From Caulobacter sp. NIBR1757 (GTDB lineage: Bacteria; Pseudomonadota; Alphaproteobacteria; Caulobacterales; Caulobacteraceae), in contig NZ_CP115463.1 of assembly GCF_027912495.1 (NCBI RefSeq), positions 3,608,501 to 3,672,500 on the forward strand: DNA of 64,000 nucleotides, written 5' to 3'. The translations under genes and the position numbers were made by a program. The notes beneath the pieces were generated by a model, which saw only the letters and a list, made by a program, of their open reading frames with translations, was not told the DNA's origin and did not search any database. Shown here in pieces: positions 53,957 to 63,068 of the stretch (the first letter of the stretch is position 1; every line of letters starts with the position of its first letter).

Positions 53957-55020
53957 AGGGTCAGCTTGCCAAAATAGCCGGTCAGTTCGAGGTAGCCGCG
54001 CGCGTCCTCCGAACTGACCGCGCCTTCCCAGTAGACCGGGCCGCCGCCGGCCCGGCTGTCCAGTTCCTGGTCGTCGAACAGGGGCTTCAGCACGATGGTC
54101 TTGCGGCCGCCGGGCAGCGGAGCGGTGATGACCTGTTCGACCGGATAGAGGGCCTTGGTGCGGGGTGAACGCCAGCGGCGGCGGGCCTCGAACGTCAGTT
54201 CGCCGGGCCGGAATACGGTCAGCTGGCCGGTGGGACTGCGGTAGGAGCCGCCGGTCCAGAGGGGCTTGCCGGCCGCGTCGCGGACCTGGAAGGCGGTCAG
54301 GGCGCCGCCGTCCTTCAGATTGAGGCCGGCCCAGTCCCAGCCGACCGCCGCCGGGTTCAGCAGGGTCGAGGACCATTCGCGGTCGAGCCAGGCCTCGCCG
54401 GTGACCTTCACCCGCTTGCCGTCCCGCAGGATCGACCCCGTCACCGCCAGATGCGGCAGGCTGTAGTAGTGGCTGGCCTCCGCAGGGCCCGGACCCTTGC
54501 GGCTGAAGCCGCCCACGCCCTGCAGGATGGGCGGCTGGGTCGGGGCGAAGGTCAGGTCCAGATCGAAGTCCGACCCGCCGGCTTTGGTTCGCCAGCGGTT
54601 GTCGGGGCCGCGGCGCAGTGACCAGTCGTCGATCACCAGATTGGCGTCGGTCTCGGACGCCTCGGCCAGGCCGAAGCCGGCGCGGGCGACGCGCTGGCTG
54701 TGCAGCAGCTTGCCCGCCTTCGGGTCCGACAGGGCGGCGTGGGCGAACAGAACCTGCTTGGCGGCGAAGGCGCTGGGGTTGGCCTGGTCGACGTCGGGGC
54801 GGGTGCGGAAGAAGGTGACCTGGAAGCCGAGGGGGCCGGCAGCCGTCTCCAGCCAGCCGGTGACGTACCACCACTCGGTGCGGAACGCCGGGTGGCTGCC
54901 GTGGTCGCGCGGGAAGGCGATGGTCTCGGCCGGGGTGACAGGGGCGTAGACCGGGGCGACGCGGCCGGTGTCGGCGGCGATCAGAAGCAAGGCGACGAGG
55001 GCGGCGATCAGGGGGCGCAT
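53953..55020 (-). CDS. AttH-like lipocalin-domain protein
   Basis: This 355-residue protein begins with a signal peptide (MRPLIAALVALLLIAADTG). It has the AttH/CrtC-type double lipocalin pattern (WWYVTGWLETAAGPLGFQVTFFRTR, EAWLDREWSS, GWDWAGLNLKDG). The family includes carotenoid 1,2-hydratase relatives, but its members next to ABC transporters have no shown catalytic role. Its start overlaps the FtsX-like permease stop (TGATG), forming the usual ATPase-permease-AttH operon. Confidence 0.87.
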   Translation of the reverse strand: MRPLIAALVALLLIAADTGRVAPVYAPVTPAETIAFPRDHGSHPAFRTEWWYVTGWLETAAGPLGFQVTFFRTRPDVDQANPSAFAAKQVLFAHAALSDPKAGKLLHSQRVARAGFGLAEASETDANLVIDDWSLRRGPDNRWRTKAGGSDFDLDLTFAPTQPPILQGVGGFSRKGPGPAEASHYYSLPHLAVTGSILRDGKRVKVTGEAWLDREWSSTLLNPAAVGWDWAGLNLKDGGALTAFQVRDAAGKPLWTGGSYRSPTGQLTVFRPGELTFEARRRWRSPRTKALYPVEQVITAPLPGGRKTIVLKPLFDDQELDSRAGGGPVYWEGAVSSEDARGYLELTGYFGKLTL

Positions 55021-57560
55021 CACCAGTCCTCCCGCACGGCGCGGACGGCGTCCATCGACAGGGCCCGGCGGCCGGCCAGCAGGGCGGCCCCGGCCGAGGC
55101 GGCGATCAGGGTCACGGTCACAATGGCGAACAGGCCCCAGGGCAGGCGGGTCTCCATGGTCCAGTGGAAGGACTGCGGATTGACCACATGGATCAGCACC
55201 TGGCTCATGATCAGGCCGAGCGTCAGGCCGGCGGCGACCCCGACCGTGCCGAGCAGGGCGCCCTCGATGGCGAGCATGGCGGTGATCTGGCGTTTGCGGA
55301 CGCCCAGGTGGCGCAGCATGCCGAACTCCTTGGTGCGGGCCAGGGTCTGGGCCGAGACGGTGGCGGCGACGCCGGCCAGGCCGACGAGGATGGCGACGAA
55401 CTCCAGCACATAGGTGATGGCGAAGCTGCGGTCGAAGAGACCAAGGGCGATGGCGCGGATCTGGCCCGGGCGCAGCATCTCGGTACGGGCGGCGACGTCG
55501 GGCGGCAGGGCGGCGCGGACAGCGGCGGAGACCTCTTCCACCCTGGCGCCAGGCTTCAGCTCGATCGAGGCCTCGCCGCGCAGGGAATCGCCGGTCAGGC
55601 GGCTGTAGTCCTCGCTGGTCAGGACCACGGCCCCGTTCTGGCGGGCGTAATCGCGCCAGAGGCCGGCGACGAAGACCTGAGGCCGGCCTTTCAGAGGCAG
55701 TTCGAGGGTCTGGCCGACCTTGAGATGGTTGAGCCAGGCGGCCGGTTCGCTGACCCAGATCGGCGTCAGGCCGGCCGGCGCGGGCCGCGAGGTTCCGATC
55801 AGGGGCACGCGAGCGCCGGGGTTGTCGCGGCTGATCGGCTGGGCGACCAGGGCGACCGGCGGGGCGTCGGTGGACAGGCGCAGGGGCGTGGCGCGGGTGA
55901 AGTGGACGGCGGCGACGCCGGGGGCGGCGGCGACCCTGGCCTGGCCGGCGGGGTCGAGGCCGCCGACCTCCGAGGGGCCGGCGAAGCGGATGTAGAGGTC
56001 GTCGGGCAGCACCTGGCCCAGCCAGTCGTCGACCGAGCCGCGGAAGCTGGAGACCATGACCGCCATGGCGATCATCAGCGAGGTCGAGGCGACGATGCCG
56101 CAGAGGGCGACGGCGGCCTGTGACGGGGCGCCCCAGAGGCGGCGGACGGCCAGTTCGGCGACGGGGCTCTTGAGGGCCCGGGCTTCCAGCGGCGACAGCA
56201 GCAGCCTGGCCAGCCAGGGCATGGCGGCGACCCCACCGGCCAGCAGCAGGGCCATGGAAACGTAGCCCAGCAGGGGCAGGCCGTAGACGGCCGGGGCGAA
56301 GGCGCAGGCGGCGCCGAGGCCGAGCAGGATGAGAGCGAGGCGGAAGCCCGGCTTGGCCGAGGGGTCGATGGCGTCGCCGACGTTCTTGAGAGCCACGGCC
56401 GGCTGGGCGTTGGCGGCCTCGCGGGCCGGAATCAGGCTGCCGACCAGGGCGCAGGCCAGGCCGAGGACGAAGAAGACCCCGGCCGCGACGGGGGCGAAGA
56501 TCAGGGTCGGGCGGGCGCCCTCGAAGAAGCCGCTGCCCAGGTCGCCGCCCAGCAGGCGCAGGGCGGCGCCGGCCAGCAGCAGGCCGAGACCCAGCCCCAT
56601 GGCCGAGCCGACCGCGCCGACAATGCCGCCCTCGGCCAGCACCTGGACCAGCAGGGCCCGGCGGTTGACGCCGAGCACCCGCAACAGGGCGAACTGGGCG
56701 CGGCGGCGGGCGACCGACAGGGACTGGGCCGAGAAGACCAGGAAGGCGCCGGTCAGCAGGGCCATCAGGGCCAGCATGTTGAGATTGACCCGGTAGGCGC
56801 GGGAGAGGCTGTCGCTGCGCCGCTCCTGGCTCTCCTGGGTGACGATCTCGGCCTCGGGCGGCAGCAGCCGGGTCAGGGCCGAGCGGGTGGCGGCGGGGTC
56901 GGCGCCCTGTTTGAGCTTGAGATCGACGCGCTGCAGCTTGCCGATCTGGCCGAAGCGCCACTGGGCGGCGGCGATGTCCATGACCACGATCCGGCGGCCC
57001 TCGCCGACGGCCGGCAGCGGGCCGGCGATGGTCAGCGGCACGGTGCGGCCGCCGGCGGCGATGGTGATGACGTCGCCAGGCTTGCGGCCCTCCATCAGGG
57101 CCGGGGAGACGAACGCCGAGCTTTCGTCGAACACCGCCCCGGCCCCGCCGAAGCCGCCCTCCCCCGCGCCAGCTGGCCGGCCCAGCAAGTTGGGGGTGAC
57201 GGCGGCGGCGCGGAAGATGTCGAGGCCGATCAGGGTCAGGGGTTCCTGCTGGCCCGGGACGACGCCGGTCAGCTTGATAACCGGGCTGGCCAGGGCGATG
57301 CCGGGGGCGCGGGCCAGCCTGGGGTAGAGGGCCTCGTCGAAGCCGGCCGGCGCCACCGACTGGACCTGCAAGTCGGCGTCGCCGTTGACCGTGCTGATCG
57401 CCCTGGAGAATTCGGTCAGGGCCGAGGCGTTGATCAGGTGGACGGCGAAGCCCAGCGCCACGCCCACGGCGATGGCCACGGCGGCGGTGACCACCCGCAC
57501 CGGCTGGCTGCGCCACTCACCGAGGATCAGCCAGCGGAGGGCTGTCAGGCTGAGATTCAC
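55020..57560 (-). CDS. FtsX-family ABC transporter permease
   Basis: This 846-residue inner membrane protein has four transmembrane helices around a large periplasmic domain, then a second set. The two MacB/FtsX-type halves end near MLALMALLTGAFLVFSAQSL and FVAILVGLAGVAATVSAQTL. Such permeases work mechanically with a cognate ATPase to move lipids or lipoproteins in the envelope. The ATPase is at 57705, but a repeat element separates the two genes. The substrate is unknown. Confidence 0.9.
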   Translation of the reverse strand: MNLSLTALRWLILGEWRSQPVRVVTAAVAIAVGVALGFAVHLINASALTEFSRAISTVNGDADLQVQSVAPAGFDEALYPRLARAPGIALASPVIKLTGVVPGQQEPLTLIGLDIFRAAAVTPNLLGRPAGAGEGGFGGAGAVFDESSAFVSPALMEGRKPGDVITIAAGGRTVPLTIAGPLPAVGEGRRIVVMDIAAAQWRFGQIGKLQRVDLKLKQGADPAATRSALTRLLPPEAEIVTQESQERRSDSLSRAYRVNLNMLALMALLTGAFLVFSAQSLSVARRRAQFALLRVLGVNRRALLVQVLAEGGIVGAVGSAMGLGLGLLLAGAALRLLGGDLGSGFFEGARPTLIFAPVAAGVFFVLGLACALVGSLIPAREAANAQPAVALKNVGDAIDPSAKPGFRLALILLGLGAACAFAPAVYGLPLLGYVSMALLLAGGVAAMPWLARLLLSPLEARALKSPVAELAVRRLWGAPSQAAVALCGIVASTSLMIAMAVMVSSFRGSVDDWLGQVLPDDLYIRFAGPSEVGGLDPAGQARVAAAPGVAAVHFTRATPLRLSTDAPPVALVAQPISRDNPGARVPLIGTSRPAPAGLTPIWVSEPAAWLNHLKVGQTLELPLKGRPQVFVAGLWRDYARQNGAVVLTSEDYSRLTGDSLRGEASIELKPGARVEEVSAAVRAALPPDVAARTEMLRPGQIRAIALGLFDRSFAITYVLEFVAILVGLAGVAATVSAQTLARTKEFGMLRHLGVRKRQITAMLAIEGALLGTVGVAAGLTLGLIMSQVLIHVVNPQSFHWTMETRLPWGLFAIVTVTLIAASAGAALLAGRRALSMDAVRAVREDW

Positions 57561-57571
57561 CCCTCCCCCCT

Positions 57572-57700
57572 GTCATCCCGGACGGCCCGAAGGGACGATC
57601 CGGGACCCAGGGGGTGACGGAGCGTTATGTGGGCGGCGGCGACCAACTGTGCGCGCGGCCCCTGGGTCCCGGCTCTCCGCTGCGCTCCGGCCGGGATGAC
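57572..57700. repeat. REP-like inverted-repeat element, family C copy 2
   Basis: It has the same ends as the 19681-19809 copy (GTCATCCCGG...CCGGGACCCAGG and CCTGGGTCCCGGCTCTCCGC...CCGGGATGAC) around a different core. It lies inside an operon, between the ABC ATPase and permease genes. It could therefore affect transcript processing rather than end it. Confidence 0.8.
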
Positions 57701-57704
57701 GGGG

Positions 57705-58397
57705 TTAGACATGAGCGACCAATCCCTGACGGGTCAGGGTCAGCCAGCGGTCGGCGGCGGCGCCCACCTTCTCCGAGTGGGTGACGATCAGCAGGGCGGC
57801 GCCGGCCTCGCGGGCCTGGCCGGCCAGCAGGTCCATGATCCGGCCGGAGGTTTCCGGATCGAGATTGCCGGTCGGCTCGTCGGCCAGGATGAGGGCCGGT
57901 CGGTGGACCAGGGCGCGGGCGATGGCCACCCGCTGCAGCTCTCCGCCCGACAGCTGGCGGGGGTAGTCGCCGCCCCTGCCCTGCAGGCCGACAGCGTCGA
58001 GCAGGGCGGTGGCCTTCGCCAGGGCCGCATCCGGCGGGGTGTGAGCCAGGACCAGCGGCAGGGCGACGTTGCGGGCCAGGGTCAGGTGCGGCAGCACATG
58101 GAAGGCCTGGAACACAAAGCCGATGCGGTCGCGGCGCAGCAGGGTGGCGCCGTCGTCGTCGAGGCCCGACAGCGACTGGCCGCCGATGACGATCTCGCCC
58201 CGGTCGGCGCGGTCGAGGCCGGCGATCAGGTTGAGCAGGGTGGACTTGCCGACGCCGCTCTCACCCATGACGGCGACGAACTCACCGGGGGCGACGGCGA
58301 GATCGAGGCCAGAGAACAGGACCCGGCCGCCGGGCAGGGACTTGGTCAGGCCGTGCAGGGCGAGCATGGGCGAGGAGGACGGGAAGACGATCATCAA
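57705..58397 (-). CDS. ABC transporter ATP-binding protein (MacB/LolD type)
   Basis: This 230-residue ATPase has Walker A GESGVGKS, the signature LSGGELQR and Walker B LILADEPTG, with a D-loop and switch His (VTHS). It resembles LolD/MacB-type ATPases that pair with FtsX permeases. The preferred start is unclear (ATG 58397, or a later Met at codon 11). It leads the operon with the permease and AttH-like gene. Confidence 0.93.
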   Translation of the reverse strand: MMIVFPSSSPMLALHGLTKSLPGGRVLFSGLDLAVAPGEFVAVMGESGVGKSTLLNLIAGLDRADRGEIVIGGQSLSGLDDDGATLLRRDRIGFVFQAFHVLPHLTLARNVALPLVLAHTPPDAALAKATALLDAVGLQGRGGDYPRQLSGGELQRVAIARALVHRPALILADEPTGNLDPETSGRIMDLLAGQAREAGAALLIVTHSEKVGAAADRWLTLTRQGLVAHV

Positions 58398-58500
58398 CCC
58401 GACTCTAGCGGCTGTTGCTGTGAGGGGAAGGCGGACCGACCGCGGCCCGATATTTTCCGCGGCGAAGTTCCAGATTCCTCAAACTGGGTTTAGCTATTCC

Positions 58501-58529
58501 TTGACGGGCGTTATGTCGTTCGCAATTTT
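58501..58529 (+). promoter_or_regulatory. Candidate promoter of the large coiled-coil gene
   Basis: TTGACG (58501-58506), a 17-base spacer and AATTTT (58524-58529) lie 36 bases before the start at 58565. Reasonable match, by eye only. Confidence 0.35.
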
Positions 58530-58564
58530 GCCGAGAAATGTCCGACCTTGGGGAGGCTTCGATC

Positions 58565-61500
58565 ATGGCTGCGCCGCGCCTGGAAGACCAACTGGAATTT
58601 GTCGCCAGCATGCCCGACGCTCGGGCCGAAGCGCACTATCTGGAGCATTCGATCAACCGGTTGCGGTCCGACGCCCCGGCCGATCACCGCATCCTCGGCG
58701 TCACCGTGACCCTCCAGGCCGGCGAGCGGCTTCACAAAGCGCTGCACACCGATCGGGCCAGCCAGAAGATCGAGCGCAACACGCCGCCGCCGGACGTGCG
58801 CAGCCTGACCATCCTGTGCGACACCCTCTACCTCAATAGCCCCTTGTGTGTGCCCCAGGCCGACGTGAAGCTCTTCGCCCGCGAGATCGTCTTCGGTCCG
58901 GGAGCGTTCATCGACACCTCGCCGCTGGACTGGCGTTCGAACAAGGCGCGGGACGCGTCCGAGACCGGCGGCGACGGCGAGAGCGGCGCCCACGGCCGCA
59001 ACGCCGGGTCGCTGACGGTGATGTGCAAGCGGGTCTGGCAGGGTCAGCCCGGCGCCCTGAAGCGGCTGGCCGTGGAACCCAACCGCCTGATGGCCAATGG
59101 CGGCCGCGGCCAGGACGCCGGCGAGGGCAAGAACGGCGAAGACGGCGTGTCGCGCAGAGTCTGGTACGGCGCCGAGTACTCGTATCGCGAATGGCCGTTC
59201 GGCACGACGACGTTCAAGCCGAAATTTGATCCGCCTGCCTATTACTACAAGGCCGATATCCATGTGCTGTCGAAGATCTCAGCGGCAAGCGACCAGGAGG
59301 GTCAGACCTCGCCTCCGACCTCCGGAACAGACGCGGTGCCGCCCGGGCTCCCGGGCAATGCGGGGGACGCCGGGCTGCTGACCACCAACCAGGCCGACCT
59401 GCTGAACTGCTATATCGGCGAGCCGGGACGCGCCGGCCGGGAGGCGCGGGACGTGCGCGGCGGCAGGGGCGGATCGCCGACCAAGTCCGGCAAGTACGAG
59501 ATGGTCTGGTATTACGACGTGACCGGATCGGACAACGGCAGCGTCGAGTACACCTCGCGCGCGACCACCACGACCACCGACGGGGTCAGCCATAGCGCCA
59601 AGAGCGCGGCCAAGACGACCGGCGCGGCGCCGCGCCCGGTGTTTCCGCCCTGGTCCCATGCCTGGCTCCACCCCCAGCTGCTGCGTCACATGCGGATGTT
59701 CATCCGCGACCTCTATCTGTCCGGCGACCTGGAGCGGACTGGCGCCCTTCTGGAGGCCTATGAGGAAGCGCTGCTGGAGGGCGTTCCCGATCAGCACCCC
59801 TCGGCCGAATGGACACCCGACGTGGCGCCGGAGTGGGCGGCCGGAGCGGCCGAGATCGCCACCCTGAGGAACCGGCTGACTCGCAAGGAGGACTATTTCG
59901 GCAACCCCGCAGGTTGGGCGCCGTTGCTGTCGCTGCAGGGCTCGATGCGGGCCTATGACCTGGAAGCGGAATCGGCGCTGCGCACCCTGTTACTGGCGCG
60001 CTGGGTGTCTTCGAAAGCAAAGTCCCAGGCCAATGCCGCGGCCGCCTGTGACGAAGCGATCGGCGTGCTGACCGCCAACTCGGCGAAGGTGGCGGCCGAG
60101 ATGGACAAGTCTCGGGAGGCGCTGACCGGGCTGGAGGCGTCTATGAAATCGGTCTCCGACAGCCTGGACAAGACCACGGTCAAGCTTCTGGAGCTGAACA
60201 CCAAACTGACCAACCAGGCCTCAGCCACGGCCACAAGGAAGGCTCACATCAAGGCGGCGATCAACATGGGGGCGGCCCTGTTGCAGGTGATCCCGGTCGG
60301 TCAGCCAGCGCTGGGCGCGCTGGGTAACCTGGCCACCGTGGCCGCGGACTTCAACGACAAGGATCCGGCCGACTCGATCAAGAGGGCGGGTGACAGCCTG
60401 ACCAGCTCCCTGACGGCGGCCAAGGAGGCCAAGAGCGCGGCCGAAAAGGCGGTCAAGGCCGCGGTCAAGGAGGCGAAGGAAGAGGGCAAGACCGACGAGG
60501 AGATCGCCGCCATCCGCGACAAGAAGCCCTCGATGCTGGCCAAAGCCGGCGCCGGGGTCGGTCCGGCCATCGGCATGGTTTCCAAGGCCCTGGGATCGCT
60601 GCAGGTGTCGCGCAGCGAGATCGACGCGGAGCTGGAGAAGCTGAAGGCGACCAGCCCCGAATGGGAGGAGATCAGCGAGGACCTGAAGGCCCTGATCGAG
60701 AAGAAGGCGACCTTCTTCGCCGAACTGACTTCGACGATACAGAAACTGGGCGAGGGGTACGCCCGGGTGACAACCAACGCCTCGGCCGTGGTCACCCTGG
60801 GCGGTCAGCGGGGCGCGGCTCTGGCCAGCCTGGACCCGGCGGCGCTGCAGGCCATCGCCGACCTTGACCAGCGTGCGCGCACCGCCCTGACGGCCAATCT
60901 CTACCTGCTGGTGCGGGCCTATGAGACCACCGCCTTCAAGCCGGCCGAGGTCAACTGGGCGATGGGCCAGGTGTTCGACAAGATCGAGGCGCTGCTGAAC
61001 CAGAACAAGGACAAAGACGTCCAGACGGTGCTGGCCGAGGCCAAGGCGCTGGCTCCGATCTTCGAAGCCAATCTGAAGACCCTGCGCGACCGGCTGCTGG
61101 CCGACGGGTTGTTGCAGACCCAGAGCATGACCATGGAGCTGACGCTCGGTCCCGACCACCTGGCCGAGCTTAATCTGCTAAACGATCAGAAGCCGGTGGA
61201 TATCGATCCGGTGCGGCGCAACCTGCTTCTGCCGCGCTATCACCGCGACCTGCTGTCAAAGGTGGTGCTGGACGAGATCGTGTTCGAGGAGGGCCAGCCC
61301 CGCTCGGGCAACGCCATCCTCACCCTGACAGCGGGCGCCGCGGGCATCGTGCGGATGAACCAGCATCTGTTCGGAGTTCGGCGGGATGCGCCGATAGTGT
61401 GGACTTGGACTTACGGGTTCTCGGGCAAGAAGCTGACGCCGACCACGCCCAGCCTGTCGTCCCTGGACCTGCTCAACATGTTGCTGAAATCGACGGACGT

Positions 61501-61912
61501 GGACATCCGCCAGAAATTCGCCCTGCCGCCTCTGTGGTCGGACCTCTCCCTGGAGTTCGCCTACAGCGACCTGCCCGACGGCGCGACGCCGCCAAGGATC
61601 GCCCGGCTGGTGTTCAGCGTCCAGATTGAGCGGGCGGCGGCGCGGGCCGACCAGATCGTGCTGGACCTGAGGAGCAGCGATCCCGACGCCGAGGTGATGT
61701 TGAGCAGCGAGGATCTCGGCGGCCGACGCGACGGGGCCGGCGACTTTCACCGCATCTACAGCCGCGGAGCGACGGTCGAGATGAAGGCCAAGGCCAGCAC
61801 GGGCTGGGTGTTCGACCACTGGGAGGTGGCGGGCCAGGCGCGCGAAGGGGCGGCGTTGACCGTGGACCTCAAGAAGGACCAGCAGGTGCGGCTGGTCTGC
61901 CGACCCGCCTAG
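58565..61912 (+). CDS. Large coiled-coil protein of unknown function
   Basis: This 1115-residue protein was not recognised. ATG 58565 has GGGGAGG 8 bases upstream. Residues 1-130 look beta-rich. About 135-305 is rich in Gly runs (GGDGESGAHGRNAG, GGRGQDAGEGKNG, GLPGNAGDAG). About 470-790 is a long helical and coiled-coil region with a hydrophobic stretch near 560-590 (NMGAALLQVIPVGQPALGAL). The last 300 residues are beta-rich and end with an InlB-like repeat motif (GWVFDHWEVAG). There is no signal peptide. The helical core with an internal hydrophobic segment recalls alpha-pore-forming toxins, but this is a resemblance only. It is convergent with the pirin gene (4-base overlap). Confidence 0.6.
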   Translation: MAAPRLEDQLEFVASMPDARAEAHYLEHSINRLRSDAPADHRILGVTVTLQAGERLHKALHTDRASQKIERNTPPPDVRSLTILCDTLYLNSPLCVPQADVKLFAREIVFGPGAFIDTSPLDWRSNKARDASETGGDGESGAHGRNAGSLTVMCKRVWQGQPGALKRLAVEPNRLMANGGRGQDAGEGKNGEDGVSRRVWYGAEYSYREWPFGTTTFKPKFDPPAYYYKADIHVLSKISAASDQEGQTSPPTSGTDAVPPGLPGNAGDAGLLTTNQADLLNCYIGEPGRAGREARDVRGGRGGSPTKSGKYEMVWYYDVTGSDNGSVEYTSRATTTTTDGVSHSAKSAAKTTGAAPRPVFPPWSHAWLHPQLLRHMRMFIRDLYLSGDLERTGALLEAYEEALLEGVPDQHPSAEWTPDVAPEWAAGAAEIATLRNRLTRKEDYFGNPAGWAPLLSLQGSMRAYDLEAESALRTLLLARWVSSKAKSQANAAAACDEAIGVLTANSAKVAAEMDKSREALTGLEASMKSVSDSLDKTTVKLLELNTKLTNQASATATRKAHIKAAINMGAALLQVIPVGQPALGALGNLATVAADFNDKDPADSIKRAGDSLTSSLTAAKEAKSAAEKAVKAAVKEAKEEGKTDEEIAAIRDKKPSMLAKAGAGVGPAIGMVSKALGSLQVSRSEIDAELEKLKATSPEWEEISEDLKALIEKKATFFAELTSTIQKLGEGYARVTTNASAVVTLGGQRGAALASLDPAALQAIADLDQRARTALTANLYLLVRAYETTAFKPAEVNWAMGQVFDKIEALLNQNKDKDVQTVLAEAKALAPIFEANLKTLRDRLLADGLLQTQSMTMELTLGPDHLAELNLLNDQKPVDIDPVRRNLLLPRYHRDLLSKVVLDEIVFEEGQPRSGNAILTLTAGAAGIVRMNQHLFGVRRDAPIVWTWTYGFSGKKLTPTTPSLSSLDLLNMLLKSTDVDIRQKFALPPLWSDLSLEFAYSDLPDGATPPRIARLVFSVQIERAAARADQIVLDLRSSDPDAEVMLSSEDLGGRRDGAGDFHRIYSRGATVEMKAKASTGWVFDHWEVAGQAREGAALTVDLKKDQQVRLVCRPA

Positions 61913-62769
61913 AGCCTCACGTTGCCGAACTTGCCAGCGTTGTAGTCGGCGATGGCCTTTTGAATCTCGGGTATGGTGTTCATGACGAATGGCCCGTGGG
62001 CGACAACCGGGGCGCCGATGGGGTCGGCGTGGCCGAAGGCGAGGCGGGCCTCGGGGGCGGCCTCGATTTCCAGGTGGTCGCCGGCGAGGTCGAGGGTGAC
62101 CAGGGTCCAGCGCGGGATGTCGCGGCCCTCGATGTGGACGGCGCCGTCGACCACGTAGAGGAAGACGTTGCGGCCGGCGAGGCCGTCGAAGTGGATGCGG
62201 CCGCCGCCTTTCAGGTCGAGTGTCGACATGAAGACGCCGGTCAGGCTGTCGATGGGCCCGACCGTGTCGCCATATTGTCCGGAGATGAGGTGCAGGCGGG
62301 CGCGGCCGTCGTCGGTCTCGTGGACGGGGATGTCCTGCGCCTGCAGGCCGATGTAGCGGGGCGCGGTCATCTTCAGGGCCGGGGGCAGGTTGACCCAGAG
62401 CTGGAGGATTTCGAGGGCGCCGCCCTGTTGCTTGAAGGCGGCCGGGGAGATTTCGGCATGGACCAGGCCGGAGCCGGCGGTCATCCACTGCACCCCGCCG
62501 GCCCGGATGACGCTCTCATGGCCGCCGCTGTCGAGGTGGGCCATCTCGCCGGCCAGGATGAAGCTGACGGTCTCGAAGCCGCGGTGCGGGTGGGGGCCGA
62601 AGGGCAGGCCGCGATTGTTCGGCGGATAGGTCTGCGGGCCGTGGTGGTTGAGGAACAGGAAGGGGTCGACCTGCTCGAGGCCGGGACCCGGCAGCGGGCG
62701 GCGAGTGACGAGATCGGCGATGTCGTCGCGGCGGGCGGGGTGCAGGGCGAGGACGATCTTGTGGGGCAT
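61909..62769 (-). CDS. Pirin-family cupin protein
   Basis: This 286-residue bicupin has the metal-binding signature FGPHPHRGFETV and WMTAGSGLVHAE. Pirins bind Fe or other metals. Bacterial members are reported as quercetin dioxygenases or regulators, and the role here is unknown. ATG 62769 (MPHKIVLALHPAR) was chosen, since the upstream frame reads into a repeat element. Its stop overlaps the convergent large gene. Confidence 0.9.
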   Translation of the reverse strand: MPHKIVLALHPARRDDIADLVTRRPLPGPGLEQVDPFLFLNHHGPQTYPPNNRGLPFGPHPHRGFETVSFILAGEMAHLDSGGHESVIRAGGVQWMTAGSGLVHAEISPAAFKQQGGALEILQLWVNLPPALKMTAPRYIGLQAQDIPVHETDDGRARLHLISGQYGDTVGPIDSLTGVFMSTLDLKGGGRIHFDGLAGRNVFLYVVDGAVHIEGRDIPRWTLVTLDLAGDHLEIEAAPEARLAFGHADPIGAPVVAHGPFVMNTIPEIQKAIADYNAGKFGNVRL

Positions 62770-62818
62770 GGAGTCTACTTCGTCGCGCGCGGACCGTTCG
62801 GCAAGGGTGCGCCCTCTC

Positions 62819-62989
62819 AAACTCTCCCCCCGCGAAGCGGGAGGAGGACAGATTTCGAGCCTTGGCGAGAAATCAGGAGGCGGGCCCCACCGGCGGTTGG
62901 AGGTTCCTTCTGCCACAGGGGAGCCCCCCTCCTGCTTTGTCGCTCACGCTCCAAAGCGGTCCTCCCCCCGCGACGCGGGGGGAGAGTTT
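62819..62989. repeat. Inverted-repeat element, family D
   Basis: Its ends are AAACTCTCCCCCCGCGAAGC...GGAGGA and TCCTCCCCCCGCGACGCG...GAGAGTTT around a core of about 110 bases. Like families A-C it has GC-rich arms and no coding capacity. It lies between the divergent pirin and aldo/keto reductase genes, a region of 299 bases that otherwise holds only the promoters. Confidence 0.75.
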
Positions 62990-63068
62990 AACTTTGCGGG
63001 CCGCGCCCTCAAGCGGGTTGTTTTAGGGGACTGAGCGGGCCTACCCTGACGCCAAAGGGAGAACGCGC

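Noticed and set aside
51170..54874. A 1234-codon open frame antisense to the FG-GAP/RTX gene
   Set aside because: The repetitive composition comes from the RTX and FG-GAP repeats read backwards, and the true gene has seven well-formed repeats and a matching C-terminus.
53953..57516. A 1187-residue frame reading from the AttH-like gene back through the permease region
   Set aside because: The upstream part is an off-frame reading of the permease and is Arg/Pro-rich. The real AttH-like protein starts at 55020 with a signal peptide.
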